Part shown: positions 12,640-24,701 of the stretch, in pieces
How positions within the stretch are numbered: the first letter of the stretch is position 1
Layout of the letters: the number at the start of each line of letters is the position of its first letter
From: Pteria penguin
Taxonomy: Eukaryota > Mollusca > Bivalvia > Pterioida > Pteriidae
NCBI GenBank assembly: GCA_035048485.1
Contig: CM068590.1
Span: 13,624,494 to 13,688,493, forward strand
DNA: 64,000 nt
Reading direction: 5' to 3'
Program-made: the position numbers and the translations under genes
Notes under the pieces: model-generated
What the model was told of the DNA's origin: nothing
What the model saw: only the letters and a program-made list of their open reading frames with translations
Databases searched by the model: none

Positions 12640-13645
12640 GAAGATTCAGTAGCTAGATACATCTTAAATCAGCTTATTTTATTTGTCTTTAACGTGTTGC
12701 CATATGGAGTAAAAGGTGCAGCACATATATTTACTAAGGTAATGCGAACAGTGGTGAGGTATTGGAGAAGTAGCGGTCTGAAGATTATTATGTATCTAGA
12801 TGACCTTATGCAAGTTAGTAGTTAGAAGGCTTTGGCTTTCTCATTGCTGACGATAAGAGCTCATGGAAGCCCTCTCAGAATGCAACCTGATTCAGCTTAG
12901 TGTGGAATGTTAATACAGGTGACTTTCAGGTCATTCAAGTTCGAATCGATCGCTTACTAAGTAGTTTAAATATTTTGATAGCAAAGTTGAGTACCGGTTC
13001 GGATGCGTTAGTGAGTGTTCGAAGTTTAGCGTCTGTTGTTGGTCAAATCATATCTATGCATACAGCTTTTTAATAGTTTATGTGCATAAACACCAAAAAA
13101 CAGTTGTAATGCCCCTGTAATTGTTGACATACATGTACATGCTTTTGGCAAAGTAACTGTTTACTTTTGAATGGTCAGAAATTTGAATGTATGAAAGATG
13201 AAACCTGTGGTTCAGAAACTATAATATTCAGTGATGCATCACACTTAAGATATGGAGGGTGTTTTGTATATAGACCAGGTAGCGAAGTAATAGGCACATG
13301 GTCGTCATGAGAGTCTCTTGAAAGCTCTACATGGAAGTTTGGTAGTAGCAAATCTAATTTGCAACATATTGCTATGGATATCGTGTCTCATCACGTGATG
13401 TGAAAACAAATCGGTTTTGATGTCGAATATTTGGCTGTCTAGAGCTTTAAATTAGAGGGCTGATTTACTTAGTCGCAACTGCGACAGTGACGACTGGATG
13501 GTCGCTCCTATCACTTTTGTGATGTTGGACAAATTATGGGGTCCGCACACTGTAAACAAATTTTCCACAGACCACAACACTAAATATTTAAGGTTCAATT
13601 CATATCGGTGGTGCCCTGGTACTGAGATTCTTTTAGATGTCAATA
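12640..13645 (+). pseudogene. DIRS reverse transcriptase / RNase H remnant
   Basis: RT motifs are LPYGVKGAAHIFTKVMR and, at 12,792-12,803, YLDD preceded by SSGLKIIM. Then come DKSSWKPSQNAT and SLASVVGQIISMHTAF, typical of DIRS RT. RNase H follows with SDASH, SSTWK, then DWMVAPITFVMLDKLWGPHT and NSYRWCPGTE (to about 13,625). Together these make DIRS the best family. Stops and single-base frame changes are scattered throughout, so no intact polyprotein exists. Confidence 0.75.
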
Positions 13646-13774
13646 GGTAGGTGAGAACAATTGGTAAGTACCCACTCCTAAATCAATATGTGCTGCAATT
13701 ATAAAATTAAGGAGGGACAGTTCAAAGTAGTACCGAAATGGACATCGGCTCCTTTCTGATCTTTGTCGGCTAAT

Positions 13775-14875
13775 TTTCAGAATTCATCGTTATATCAAGA
13801 ACTTAGCAATAAATGCATTTTAGCTGGTAGGAGCTACAATGGTCTTTTCAGTAAAACTCTTAAATTTATGATGGTAGCACTTAGATTAAATTGTGCGTAA
13901 ATACGCACATGTATACAGATCATGATTGTTTTGTATATTTTATAGGCAGGTTTAGAAAGTATCAAACGAAGATGTGCCGATGTCGGTATTGCGCAGAGTG
14001 GGGAAACATTGGTTTGATGGAAAACATGTGCATATATGCGGCTTATTGTAAGAAATAGGAGGATTTCTGCCACCTAAAAGAGTTTGTTCATTACCAGCAG
14101 AACCCGTGCAGTTTGCTTTGTTCATAACATCATTGTTAGATGCGGATGCATCATATTCTGTGTTGCAATTGTCTAAATGTGCTGTGAAATTTGTGCATTA
14201 CACTTTGAAGATGTCACAGATGTGTTGATAAACAACCTGATTGAAACAGGAAAACGCGTTTTCAAAGCACCGAGACGGCGGAAGGACCCAATTGAAGGTA
14301 AACGTCTTCGTGAGCTATGTAAGAAGTACTGTCGCTCAACTGATCTACTGATTGTTCGTTGTTTGGCTATGATTGTTGTAGTCTTTTCTGTTTTTTCTTA
14401 GATTTGATGAAATAGCAAATTTGCGATGTAATGTTGTGATTATTTTTCAGTTGCAATTCGTAAAATTAAAATTGATCAGTAAAGATTAGGATAGAATGTG
14501 GTTGTAAGCAAAGGTATTTCCGTAGCATGCCCTTATATTATTTTCAAGAAATATTTTGATTTTGGATACATTGATTCAAAATGTAAAAATGTTTTATTCA
14601 AACATATAAAAAGATCTAGTAAGAAATGGTTTTTGGATTAAGAAAAGATTTTTACTAGGGTTGTAGAATGTTTGATTGGTAGACTGAAAGAAGTTTCTGG
14701 AGATTTGAATATAGGTATTCACTCATTGAGAGCTGGAGGCGCCAGGATGGCGGCTAACTCTCAAGTGAATAAGAGATGTTGAAAGCGTCACGGTCGGTTG
14801 GACTCCGACATTGCCAAAGACGGCTACGTGGAGGATTCTCTAGATTCAAGGTCACTTAATCTGTGGTACATTTTT
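13775..14875 (+). pseudogene. DIRS tyrosine recombinase remnant
   Basis: Readable pieces include SSLYQELSNKCILAGRSYNG near 13,780, LPAEPVQFALFITSLLDADA near 14,090-14,150, RFDEIANL near 14,400, then the C-terminal core GRLKEVSGDLNIGIHSLRAG (14,681-14,740) and KDGYVEDS (about 14,818-14,841). HSLR fits the HxxR box, and the tyrosine codon at 14,824-14,826 is the candidate nucleophile. Such recombinases integrate the circular cDNA of DIRS elements instead of a DDE integrase. Multiple stops and a shifted segment near 13,870-14,060 show it is dead. Confidence 0.7.
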
Positions 14876-14984
14876 TGTTTATTTAACTGTTAGTCTCACA
14901 CTGTTTCTTCCCAACTTTTTGAATGTTCTTTTGCACACATCGGCCATTTGCATAAGATTGTTATAATTTCTTGAGTTTGAAAAC

Positions 14985-16070
14985 TATATCACTGACATTT
15001 ATCTACCTGAACTTCAATGAAACAAAGCCAATACTTCCGACCAGGAAACACCTTTATTGGACTTAAATATTAAAATGATTAACAACAATATTCATACCAA
15101 CATATATGATAAAGGTGATGACTTTGGATTTCTTATTGTAAATTTCCATATCTTGATGGTGAAATCCCCAGATTCCCATCATATGGTGTTTATATTAGTG
15201 TATTGGTTCGGTTTGCTAGAACCGGCACTAACGTTTTAGATTTTCACGGATAAAATTCTCAGATTACTTTCAAACCCCATATTCAGGGTTATGGATATCA
15301 TACACTTCGAAAAACTTTGGTAAATTTTAAAGATCTGATTCAGACATTTTATCTAAATTCGATGACTTTTAAACAATACGTATCCAGCGAAATTTCCTAT
15401 CCTAATATCTACAGTGGTATAGTGTACAAATTAAGGAGGGTCAAAGGTTCAGATAATTTCATATTGGCGAATTCTAAAATTATTAAACGCTTTCGACATC
15501 GATAGTATGACCCCGAGATCATCGCTAAGACCATAGGTCCTGTATTTGGTTCCTCTACAACCCAATGCGAACTTTTACTTGAGCGTTGTAAGCTGACTAA
15601 CAGGGCGGTGGGGACTCTATGACGGGCCTTGTCCAAAACTTTTCAGAGGAGACAAGGCCCTGATCCTCGTCCCCACTGACTGTTAGTCGGGTTGATGTCG
15701 CCTTACATATTTTTGATAGCAACATATTATTCTATAAACGTTTCGTGAGTAATAAATTTTTATGGCCTCTCCTTTTGAGAAACCTGTTGATCCTTGTTCT
15801 CTATATGGAGGATTATTTATAAAATTTTAAATGTGTGTCCTTTGGCTGTGCTGCTTTTTCGGTAAGTGGGAAGGTAGGCTCCCGTAAACTGGTTAACCAA
15901 ACCAATTGATTGACGTTTGTTACTTCAATTGACCGTCCTAAGTCAGTATCGTAATAGCACAATCGAATATTTTTGTAATGTTTTTCGTGTATATTCTACT
16001 TACATCATTTTTTTGTGTGCACCTCCTTGGTAACTTGTGTCATACATCTTAGTCAGATGTCTTCTGTGTT
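14985..16070 (+). mobile_element. Penelope-like RT fragment nested in DIRS tail
   Basis: The fragment starts inside an RT domain (IYLPELQ..NKANTSD, then a TNIYDKGDDFGF block near 15,090-15,130, then SYGVYIS- and LVRFAR-like strings). It continues through a decayed C-terminal region to a tail with GTAAACTGGTTAACCAA and ends in GTCAGATGTCTTCTG. The DIRS tail reads AATTTCTTGAGTT on its left and TTTCTTTTGAGTT on its right, an imperfect target duplication. It is 5'-truncated and full of stops. Confidence 0.65.
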
Positions 16071-16721
16071 TTCTTTTGAGTTGTTAAATGAGTATTACAG
16101 TAATGGTAATTGATGATGATGATGATTTGATGATGATGACGATGAATAAATGATTATAATGATGATGATTTGATGTTGATGATTACAATGAAGTAAAGCG
16201 GAGAATAAAATATTCCTGCGTTTGATCGTAATTATTTTTCTGAGAGGTATCCAAATTGTTCAGAGAGATTAGTCACGTGCCTGTGGTCACTCGTGTAAGA
16301 ACACTGGTAATTCTAGGTCCTTGCGCCAACTTGAACACACGTTCTTTTTCTTCAGCTTATTGATTGTATAATATTGTTTCTATTTAATTATTTTCGATGA
16401 ATATGATTAAGATTATTGCATTTTTGGCAAAGCTCAATAGGTGAAGTCTGTCCCTTGAGGTGGTCTAGATGGCTTAACGGGATTGCACCGCTACACACAC
16501 ATGTTTCCATGGTACAAATCACATTTATAATTTTTGACCCTTTTTCCGTGGTTCCGCGGTTATGAACATTTATAGACCTCTCATGTCGTTTATTTACAAG
16601 ATCATAATTAAGAAGTATTCAATGATAAATTTGCGTTTCAAATTATGTTGATGCAGTGTTAAGATTAGACATATGCATGTAATTTATATATGTCATGCAT
16701 TGACTCCATAAATGCCGGCAA

Positions 16722-17060
16722 CACTACTGGGTCCAAAAACCCCTGAGAATCCCGTTTTTCACTGCAAAACTCTGCAACACCCTGAAAAACTCTGAAAAAC
16801 ACTGAAGTCTGCCTGAAAAACACTGAAAAACTCTGACAGCCCTGATAAACACTGAAAAACTCTGAAGTCTACCCTGAAAAACTCTGAAAAACACTGACGA
16901 CCCTGAAAAACTCTGCAAAACTCTGAAAAACTCTGACGCCACTGAAAAACTCTGCAAAACTCTGAAAAACACTGAAAAACACTGACACCTGCTGCGATGC
17001 CCTCCGGCCGTGCGATCGCGGCCTCGCGTACTTCTATACGGTCCCTTCTATAAGCCCTAT
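16722..17060 (+). repeat. CACTA left terminal inverted repeat
   Basis: Begins CACTACTGGGTCC, then the CTGAAAAAC-type repeat array to about 16,985, then a GC-rich stretch (CCTCCGGCCGTGCGATCGCGG). It pairs with 20,463-20,801. Confidence 0.85.
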
Positions 17061-17457
17061 TAGCATTAATGTATATAAAATGTTATGCGTTGTGAATTAG
17101 AAAAAAAAAAGGAAGAGAAAATAAATAAAACATATCTCGCATTTTTGTACGGTGTTTTGAAGTGAAATTATTTTAACGAATCTCTAAATTTAATTTTACT
17201 GATGCATTATTCAAAACCAAACAAACCCAGCAGAGGCGTATTACAATACAAAGGCTTTTCTTACCGAGATTTATATATACATTTGTATTTCCAAATGAAA
17301 ATGTATGTACATATATTCCTAGTAAATATCACTGTTTCATAGTGAAGAAAAAATAAAAAATATATATATAAGCTCCAGAACTATAAATTAGTGAATAAAT
17401 AATAAATTATTGAATAATAAATAAAAAAGTGAATAAATAAATGAATAAATGAATGAA

Positions 17458-17509
<52 letters not shown>

Positions 17510-18094
17510 ATTTGAATGTGACCAGTACCTATAAATTTTATACGAAAAGCGAATATAATACACCAGTACTGACAGCAAATCGACCACAAAGAAAATCGCT
17601 TGTCATTCATTTTAAATAACACAATGCATTCTATTCCAATTCTGTTGCAACATTTATAGAGCCTATACCCATATATTTTCATGTGACGACCTTTAGGTTT
17701 AACCCCCCCCCCCCCCCCCCAACCCCTTCTCACACACACACACACGCAATACTTTTTTCTCTATCAATACTTTTCACACAAAATTAAGACACACAAATTT
17801 AACCTTTCTTCTTATTATAACAGCGTAATATAACAAAGTTCAGAGCACAATAACTTTCTTTAACTGAAAATTTTACGTGTCTACGTGTTGCTCTTTCATT
17901 CGAATGACATACGTAAATTTTGTCCTATAAAATATTTCAGTGATTAAATATTTTCTCGGTATTCAATAATGTTGCTTGAAATAGCATCAAATAAGTTTCA
18001 ATATATCAGTGTAACAACGTATCTGCCGTTTGTTATATCACTACCTACTTAATCTACATCATGTAACTCTATACAATAAAATAATTTTATCTAA

Positions 18095-18405
18095 CAGCAC
18101 CCCCCCCCCCCCCTCGCCCTTTTCAGTGGGAGACTGTGCCCTCCCCCCCCCCCTTTTCTTTCAAAAGTTTCTAGATCCGCCCGCCTATGACGTATTGTAA
18201 CAATGTATCCAGTAAGGGTCATGTATAGCAATGGCGAATACAAGGGCGCTCGCCTAACAGCACCGCCCCCCTTTTCAATGGGAGACTGTGCCCTCCCCCT
18301 CCCCTTTTTTCTTTCAAAAATTTCTAGATCCGCCTATGAACAGTATCTCCCTTATTTCGTATTGTAACAATGTATCCAAATACAAGGGCGCTCGCCCTGT
18401 TGACT
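18095..18405 (+). repeat. local direct duplication inside the CACTA interior
   Basis: Two copies in tandem of a block containing CACCGCCCCCC/poly-C, TGGGAGACTGTGCCCTCCCC, TTTCTAGATCCGCC, TATTGTAACAATGTATCCA and CAAGGGCGCTCGCC. Spacing is about 160-170 bp. Confidence 0.7.
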
Positions 18406-18617
18406 GAGATATAGAAGTCTTACATAAAAATACCCTGTCCTGTCAAAACTAGCAAAGTATTTGACCTTTATTTTCAAAATGACATATAAATTCAAGTAAA
18501 CGGTGTCATATTTAGAGCAGATACCTCGATCTGCCCCAACCTATGGATCCAAATCGTAAATTGTCGAGTAGGATGTTTAAATCATATAGTATATTTAAAT
18601 TGAGACCATACACTCAC

Positions 18618-18648
<31 letters not shown>

Positions 18649-18665
18649 ACGCCCCTTCTCTCCCT

Positions 18666-18696
<31 letters not shown>

Positions 18697-19967
18697 AATA
18701 TTTATACATGACCCTTACTGGAAATATATAATACTAGAATATCTTCATTAGAAAGTAACGGCACACGCATGGAATCTGAAATTGCTTTATTTTAATCCGA
18801 CATGTGCATGTCTTTGTTTTTTTTACCTTTATTCTACATGTCATCAGTACTCTATTACGTAATAAACATCCGGTTGTTTAACCCGGTAAATATCGGTCGT
18901 AATCTCATATAGTTTGTTACCTATCATGCTGTAAATTGGGAATCGTAATTAACAGTACCTTGGTATGTATGAGGGGACAAAACATATTTAGTAACAGGTT
19001 GAAACATATCTAGTTGATACATTTCAATGTTAATTTTGTGTTATTGGCAAAATTAAAGTGTCATTTTAACAGTGACTTATAAAGTTTAGGACAAAAACTG
19101 ATTTTCAATCTTCAGAAGTGAAATAATTTGTTTTACACACGATCATTTATTTATTTTTATGTTATAAACTAAACTATATCGATTATTTAAGTTCAATTTC
19201 TTCCGCATTTCCTCTGATAATAGCAATATTATAGAATACATGCGAAATGTGAAATTTGTAAAGCTGTGATATAAAGTGCTATTCTGTTCCATTAATTTAC
19301 ATACGGATTAAATAAGTAGCTGCGTTACGGCCTGTAGCGAGGAGGAAATACGCATACCCAAAGCCATGATCGTTCACTCAAGTTGGACACTGTTTAAAAA
19401 AAAAAAAAGGGGGGGGGGGGTAGAATTAAATTAACGCAACTTCAAAGCGTTTTTTATCGTGAATGGCCGCTAATTTATGAAGAATGCAATATTGATTTAT
19501 CAGTATTAATCTTGAATGCCTTTAAACTCGAAAGAGAGTGGGGAGCGGCCTTAAGGTCGTAACATAACGATATTTGGGTGGAATTCTTTACACAGATTGG
19601 AAAAGATGTAAAAATAAACATCAATCATTATGTGTTATATTAAAATGATTGATAAGGATATATAGAATTAATTATTTCTTTTTTTTCTGTATTTATTTAT
19701 CTATTTACAATTAAAACTATGCGTTTTCTGTAAACTTCGTCTGTCGATTTTTTAAAAATCTTATTATTTTTATTAAATTTATTTTGATTGTATTTTTTTT
19801 CGTACGGAAAAGTTTAATGTTCTTATTATAAATAAATAGATGAATTAATAATTAAATAAATAGATAAATAATAAATAAATATGAAAATAAATAAATAAAT
19901 AAATGAAGTCCGCCGAGGAAGGCCGCTGGCCGAAATGTTACAGTACGGAAAAATAGTGCTTTTATTA

Positions 19968-20022
<55 letters not shown>

Positions 20023-20462
20023 ATGTCTTGTTCTATATTTTGTACTTATTTCCCCCTCCCTTAATGCACCTCTATGAAACAACGATGTTAAGTAACATGC
20101 TACTGCTGTAGTTACACTATTTGTTCCTTTGTTTGTTTGTTTGTTTCATTCTTCTTTCTTTCTTTAAGTCGATCAATAAAACAAGTGACATCGCGCTGGA
20201 AAGTCCTGTGTCAATAAATTTTTTTTTTTTGCTAAGTACGTAATTCATGCGATTTATTAAACTGCAAATGTAAAGATCATCTTACAAACGTAAGTCAGAA
20301 TAGGAACAATATCTTGGTAATTTTATCTATAAAAAACGTTAAAATAAGTCCTTGACAAATGGTAAAAAGATGCGGTTTTTTTTTCTTATTCCCCGCTTAT
20401 AAATTCATCACATTTAATACTTATTAAAGGTCATATATAGATAACAGCGAACCATTTCAAGG

Positions 20463-20801
20463 GCTTATATTATAAAAGGGACCGTATAGAAGTACGCGAG
20501 GCCGCGATCGCACGGCCGGAGGGCATCGCAGCGGGTGTCAGTGTTTTTCAGGGTTTTTCAGAGTTTTGCAGAGTTTTTCAGTGGCGTCAGAGTTTTTCAG
20601 AGTTTTGCAGAGTTTTTCAGGGTCGTCAGTGTTTTTCAGAGTTTTTCAGGGTAGACTTCAGAGTTTTTCAGTGTTTATCAGGGCTGTCAGAGTTTTTCAG
20701 TGTTTTTCAGGCAGACTTCAGTGTTTTTCAGAGTTTTTCAGGATGTTGCAGAGTTTTGCAGTGAAAAACGGGATTCTCAGGGGTTTTTGGACCCAGTAGT
20801 G
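20463..20801 (-). repeat. CACTA right terminal inverted repeat
   Basis: Reverse complement of 16,722-17,060 with only about four visible differences over some 330 bp. Confidence 0.85.
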
Positions 20802-20804
20802 CAA

Positions 20805-21145
20805 TCGATTTCTATTGCGCATATCGGCTTTTTTTTTCCATTTGCTTTCCATTACTTCTTTTGAATTGTTAGATGAACATTACAGTAATATTAATTGATG
20901 ATGGTGATGATGATGATGATGATTTAGTAATGATGATGATTTGATGTTGATTGCAAAAATGCCGGCAATCGATTTCTGTTGCGCATATCGGCTAATTGCA
21001 TAAGATTTTTCATTATTTCTTTTGAAATAATTGATGAGCATTGCAGTAATGCCATTTGATGATGATAATGATGATGGTGATGATGATTTGGTGAGGATTG
21101 TTATTTAATGATGATGATTTGATGATGATTGCAATGAAGTAAAGC
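20805..21145 (+). repeat. DIRS tail repeat (B2), two tandem copies, with CACTA empty site
   Basis: Two copies of TCGATTTCTRTTGCGCATAT...TTCTTTTGAA...CAGTAAT...GATGATGATG start at 20,805 and 20,967. They match the B1 tail of the DIRS element (14,925-14,985 plus 16,071-16,198). The second copy carries AATGCCGGCAATCGATTTC at 20,958-20,976, which is what the CACTA site would look like before insertion. Confidence 0.65.
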
Positions 21146-21249
21146 AGAGAAATCGGTTTATACGGTCTCATTCAAAGAGCAGACGGGGATGTAGATGGTA
21201 AATTCCTTTAGAAAACCCCGAATGAAACCCGGGTTATCGCGATACCACT

Positions 21250-23580
21250 GAGCTTCCTTGCCATTAATTATATGTTTGTCCATATATGTTTATTCTAGTC
21301 TAAGTTGCCTTTTTTCTATGCCACATCAACCACGAAAATCTACCATATGACGCCGTGGAAATATAAGGCCACGACATGTGTAAGATTATTCTATTTTCAA
21401 ATATTTATATCGCTCTATTCCATTTAATATAATTTTGTAGCCAAATTCCTAATATTTTCGAAGAAATCAAGGGTAAAATGTGCTATAAAAGGTCTTATGT
21501 GGTTAATAAAACATTTCTCCATGTATTTTCCCGTTTATTTTTAAGTAAGAACTATGGTACAGGTCGTTATGTACTATAGAATTAGCTATTTTCATCAATT
21601 CTATTCATTGACGTTATCATGAATGTATAGGTAATCTTTGTTATAAATATAACAAAGAATTAAAAGCGTAAAATAGCTATAACAAGACTTTGCTAACAGA
21701 AAAACAGTTCTTTGCTTCGACTCAAAATTTGCACAAATTTCATGTGCCGATATGCATGATGACGTTCTACAAACCTGATGTTTTACAATAGCAATACGCC
21801 TGTTACCATCAAAACAGATTTGGAAAAAGTGGAACCGAATGAAATAATTTTGCACAATATGTCAGTAATGAAAATTGATTCTGCTCTAAGATGCCTACAA
21901 GCTTTAAAACCAGTACAGATAATAATTTTAAGTCTTAATAAGTATGCTATCTGACCTTTGCAGTTACCATTAGACAGAGCAGTATTGCCATTTGGCATAT
22001 GAAGTGAGTATTACCTAAGGTTAGTTATATTTTAACCTATGATACAATTGTAAAATTAATTCACTGATATGTGCCATGAATTATACAAAAAATACATTAA
22101 ACAAACATTTCCACTCTAAAGGAGAATTATTAGACATTTTTACTAGTCAAAGTGATTGCATGATCTTTCATGGCCAATCCGTTCTTTTTTTTTTCTGATA
22201 TGCCTTAATGAAATAAATTATGTTTTAATTTTTTCAGGACAAGAAACCATTTGGCATACAGCAATCTTGTGTTACACTAATTGGGTGACAGTGAACCATC
22301 TGTGTATATAAGTAATTTTACAATTAAGTAAATTATTTAATATTTTAATCATATTAGAAACATTGAGAATTTCAAATTTAAACCTTTTTTTGTTTTTGAT
22401 GAACTGCTTTATTCCAGTATTACAACACAACTTTTTGAAAAGGTAATGAATGGTTCATAGATAATGAAACATGAAGTGCATTTTAAGGACAACTACATAT
22501 TAGTATAAGCATGAGTTTTCCATAAAAGCAACTGAATCTGTTGGCCTTGATCTATATAGTATGTGATATGATTCCTTGGACCAAATCTCCAAGCGGGACG
22601 CTAGTTAAATTTTGTACTGGAATTAATATACAATATTGCTATAATATTGCCGACTTGTGACGTTAAAATGTTATTTTTTAATTACGATTATGGAGGAATT
22701 AAACACTTGACTCCCAGATTCAATTTTTGTCATTTTTTGTAATTAGTACTTGAATATGATCTCTATATAACTGCAAAGTATGAAAAAATTTCATCCACAC
22801 AGTTTTAAAAAATTTTACTTTGAATACCCCCCCTTCTGAGACATACTTGTAATTCCCATGAAAGGTATTAAAATGTCAATTTAATATCTTTTAACTTTGC
22901 TAAATGTAAAAATATATCATGATCAAAAGCACCAATCAATACCAGAAAAGGACTAATTCATGAATAAAATTTCAAAGGAGAAACAGTTTTGAAAGAATCT
23001 TTCTCAATATATGTGTTAGAAAGGTTTTAGTAAACATGTCAAATCAGAACAACCCCCCCCCCCCCCCCCCCATTTTTGTCAATAAAACAGCAATATACAA
23101 AAATCTGTAAATTCAATTTTCAAGAAAAATTACATCATTAACCTTTAGGGTCTTATTACATAACATGAGGAGTATAAAGAAAATGTATCTACAGGAATAG
23201 AAAATATGGTCAACAAAACTCGACTATTTTGATATGTCAGGAAATTGTCCAATTTGGGTACCTTTATATAAATATAAAAATCAAACACATATAAACTTTA
23301 AAAATGAATTTAATTTCTAACTGACTTGAATGATAACAATATATCATACATTTCAACACATTTTAAGATCAGTTTCTAAATTAATAAAATTAAAAATGAG
23401 GTCAGATAATGTCATGATCAGTCAACACATTCCCTATGTCACATAAAACTGATCAATGAAAAAGATGTCAAAATTGTATTGAAATAGAATTCTAGAATAA
23501 GATGTAATTTAAATTAAAATGTTTGAAATAAATACGTATAACTGTGTATTAAATAAAGAAATAAAAATAAGGCACCGCTA
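21250..23580. other. unrecognised non-coding sequence
   Basis: AT-rich, without recognisable genes. A poly-C tract lies at 23,053-23,070. The open frames at 21,601-21,998 show no familiar motif and low-complexity composition. Confidence 0.5.
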
Positions 23581-23920
23581 AAGGGTGCATGATACACCAG
23601 CATCATGTTTTAATGTGGTCTACAAGCCACATCTTTTCATATGACACCATCGAAAGTTTTGTTCCCCCTTTATATAAGGAGTAAAAACCCGGAAAACCTC
23701 TCCGACCTTGCCCATTTTCCCCCACCCCAGGGGCCTGACCCCAACTTTGAAACCCACATGCGCAAATACAAACCACATCCTTTCATATGACACCATCAAA
23801 AGTTTTGTTCCACCTTTAGTTAAGGAGGAGAAGCCCGGACAAGGATGGATGGATGGACGGACAGACAGACGTCAACGGTATAGCATTATACGCCCACATT
23901 TTTAAATGCGGGTGTATAAA
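23575..23920 (+). repeat. dispersed MITE-like repeat
   Basis: The block begins near GGTGCATGATACACC and carries two copies of a CATATGACACCATC-AAAGTTTTGTTCC unit (23,638 and 23,787). It has GGATGGATGGACGGACAGAC and ends in TATACGCCCACATTTTTAAATGCGGGTGTATAAAAA, whose CGCCCACAT/ATGCGGGTG arms are inverted. Repeats with this ending are abundant in bivalve genomes (recalled, not searched). Confidence 0.55.
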
Positions 23921-24164
23921 AATGAACCCAGAGCATAGAATATTTAGTAACAAACAATATTCTCTCAGTCTCTATACATATACGTAGTTGCACCACCTAC
24001 AGTCTGATTAAAACTATACATGTATCAAATTATTCCGCGTCTATATTTGTTCCATTCCACGTATGCAAAAGTGATAGACACTGATATATAGTACATGATC
24101 TGCATATAAATGAATAATTACAAAGGATATTGAAAGATGTATCACTTTGATCTAATATTCAATT

Positions 24165-24545
24165 TTATTAAACTTCAACCAAATGTGTTTGTGGAGTATG
24201 ACACCCCCTCCCTCTTTTTGAAAAAAAATCTGTAAAATAACTAGAGATTTTCTTGCCCCAAAGCATTACATACATATTAAACAACATGAAATGTATTTGC
24301 AAAATTATAATTTCAATATATGCATCCACTGTAAAGACGATATGAGCGGAAACTGTTAAATATTGGAAATTTTCTGAGTTCAAAGGGTGTAACTCTGTCA
24401 CAAATTGTTCAATAGTAATCAAATCATAACTTGACCTAGATACTCTGGTGATGTATCTGTGTGCCAAACTCCATTTCAATATGTGCATCCTTTGCGGAGA
24501 TAATGAAGGGAAACCATGGAACAACCAACCAACCGTAGCAAACCA
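24165..24545. repeat. dispersed repeat, non-coding
   Basis: Contains strings I recognise as a common bivalve interspersed repeat: AAAGGGTGTAACTCTGTCAC, GTAATCAAATCATAACTTGA, CTAGATACTCTGGTGATGTA, TATCTGTGTGCCAAACTCCA and TGTGCATCCTTTGCGGAGAT. The open frame on the minus strand is an artefact. It abuts the 3' end of the transposase-exonuclease pseudogene. Confidence 0.45.
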
Positions 24546-24701
24546 ATAAATTTCTATTGGTTGTTATAAGATTAATATTTTCTCAAGTACACGTATTTGC
24601 AATAAATTACAGAAAAAAAAATTGTAGAAAAACCAAATAACAAATACACATAATAGATTACAGATGGGAAGACATTATTCAAAGAAACTTCTAACAATAA
24701 T

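Larger units (their letters stand above)
11521..16347 (+). mobile_element. DIRS-like (tyrosine recombinase) retrotransposon with split direct repeats
   Basis: In order: a left repeat A1 (11,521-11,690), a Gag-like ORF1 with zinc knuckle (to about 12,600), RT with YLDD (about 12,650-13,080), RNase H (to about 13,640), tyrosine recombinase (to about 14,875), a tail B1 interrupted by a Penelope-like fragment, then A2 (16,199-16,347). A2 is a direct repeat of A1 (shared AGTCACGTG, GTGGTCACTCGTGTAAG, GCGCCAAC, GAACACACGTTCTTT). The B1 tail reappears as B2 at 20,805-21,145 beyond a CACTA insertion. A1-ORFs-B1-A2-B2 matches the split-direct-repeat layout of PAT/Ngaro-type relatives. All frames carry stops, so the copy is dead. 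Confidence 0.8.
16722..20801. mobile_element. non-autonomous CACTA-type DNA transposon
   Basis: The ends are CACTACTGGG and its complement CCCAGTAGTG. The flanking 3-bp target duplication is CAA (16,719-16,721 and 20,802-20,804), as expected for the CACTA/EnSpm (CMC) superfamily. The terminal inverted repeats are about 0.33 kb and differ at only a few positions, so the insertion is young. Each contains about 16 copies of a CTGAAAAAC-type 9-10-mer. Such subterminal repeats bind transposase in known CACTA elements. The 3.4-kb interior has no transposase-like frame, only ATAAAT tracts, poly-C tracts and a local duplication, so mobility would need a transposase supplied elsewhere. The phase-open FRVLQSFS translation of the repeat is not a gene. 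Confidence 0.85.

Noticed and set aside
16724..16972. FRVLQSFS-repeat 'protein' seen again at 20,566-20,799
   Set aside because: Translation of the CTGAAAAAC arrays in the CACTA terminal repeats, present in both arms as expected for DNA repeats.
21195..21265. tRNA-like string (minus strand CTCAGTGGTATCGCG) and another at 16,455-16,500
   Set aside because: Box B is degenerate and no SINE body or tail could be followed; too weak to list.
24168..24524. 118-residue minus-strand open frame
   Set aside because: Lies wholly in a dispersed repeat with no protein motif.
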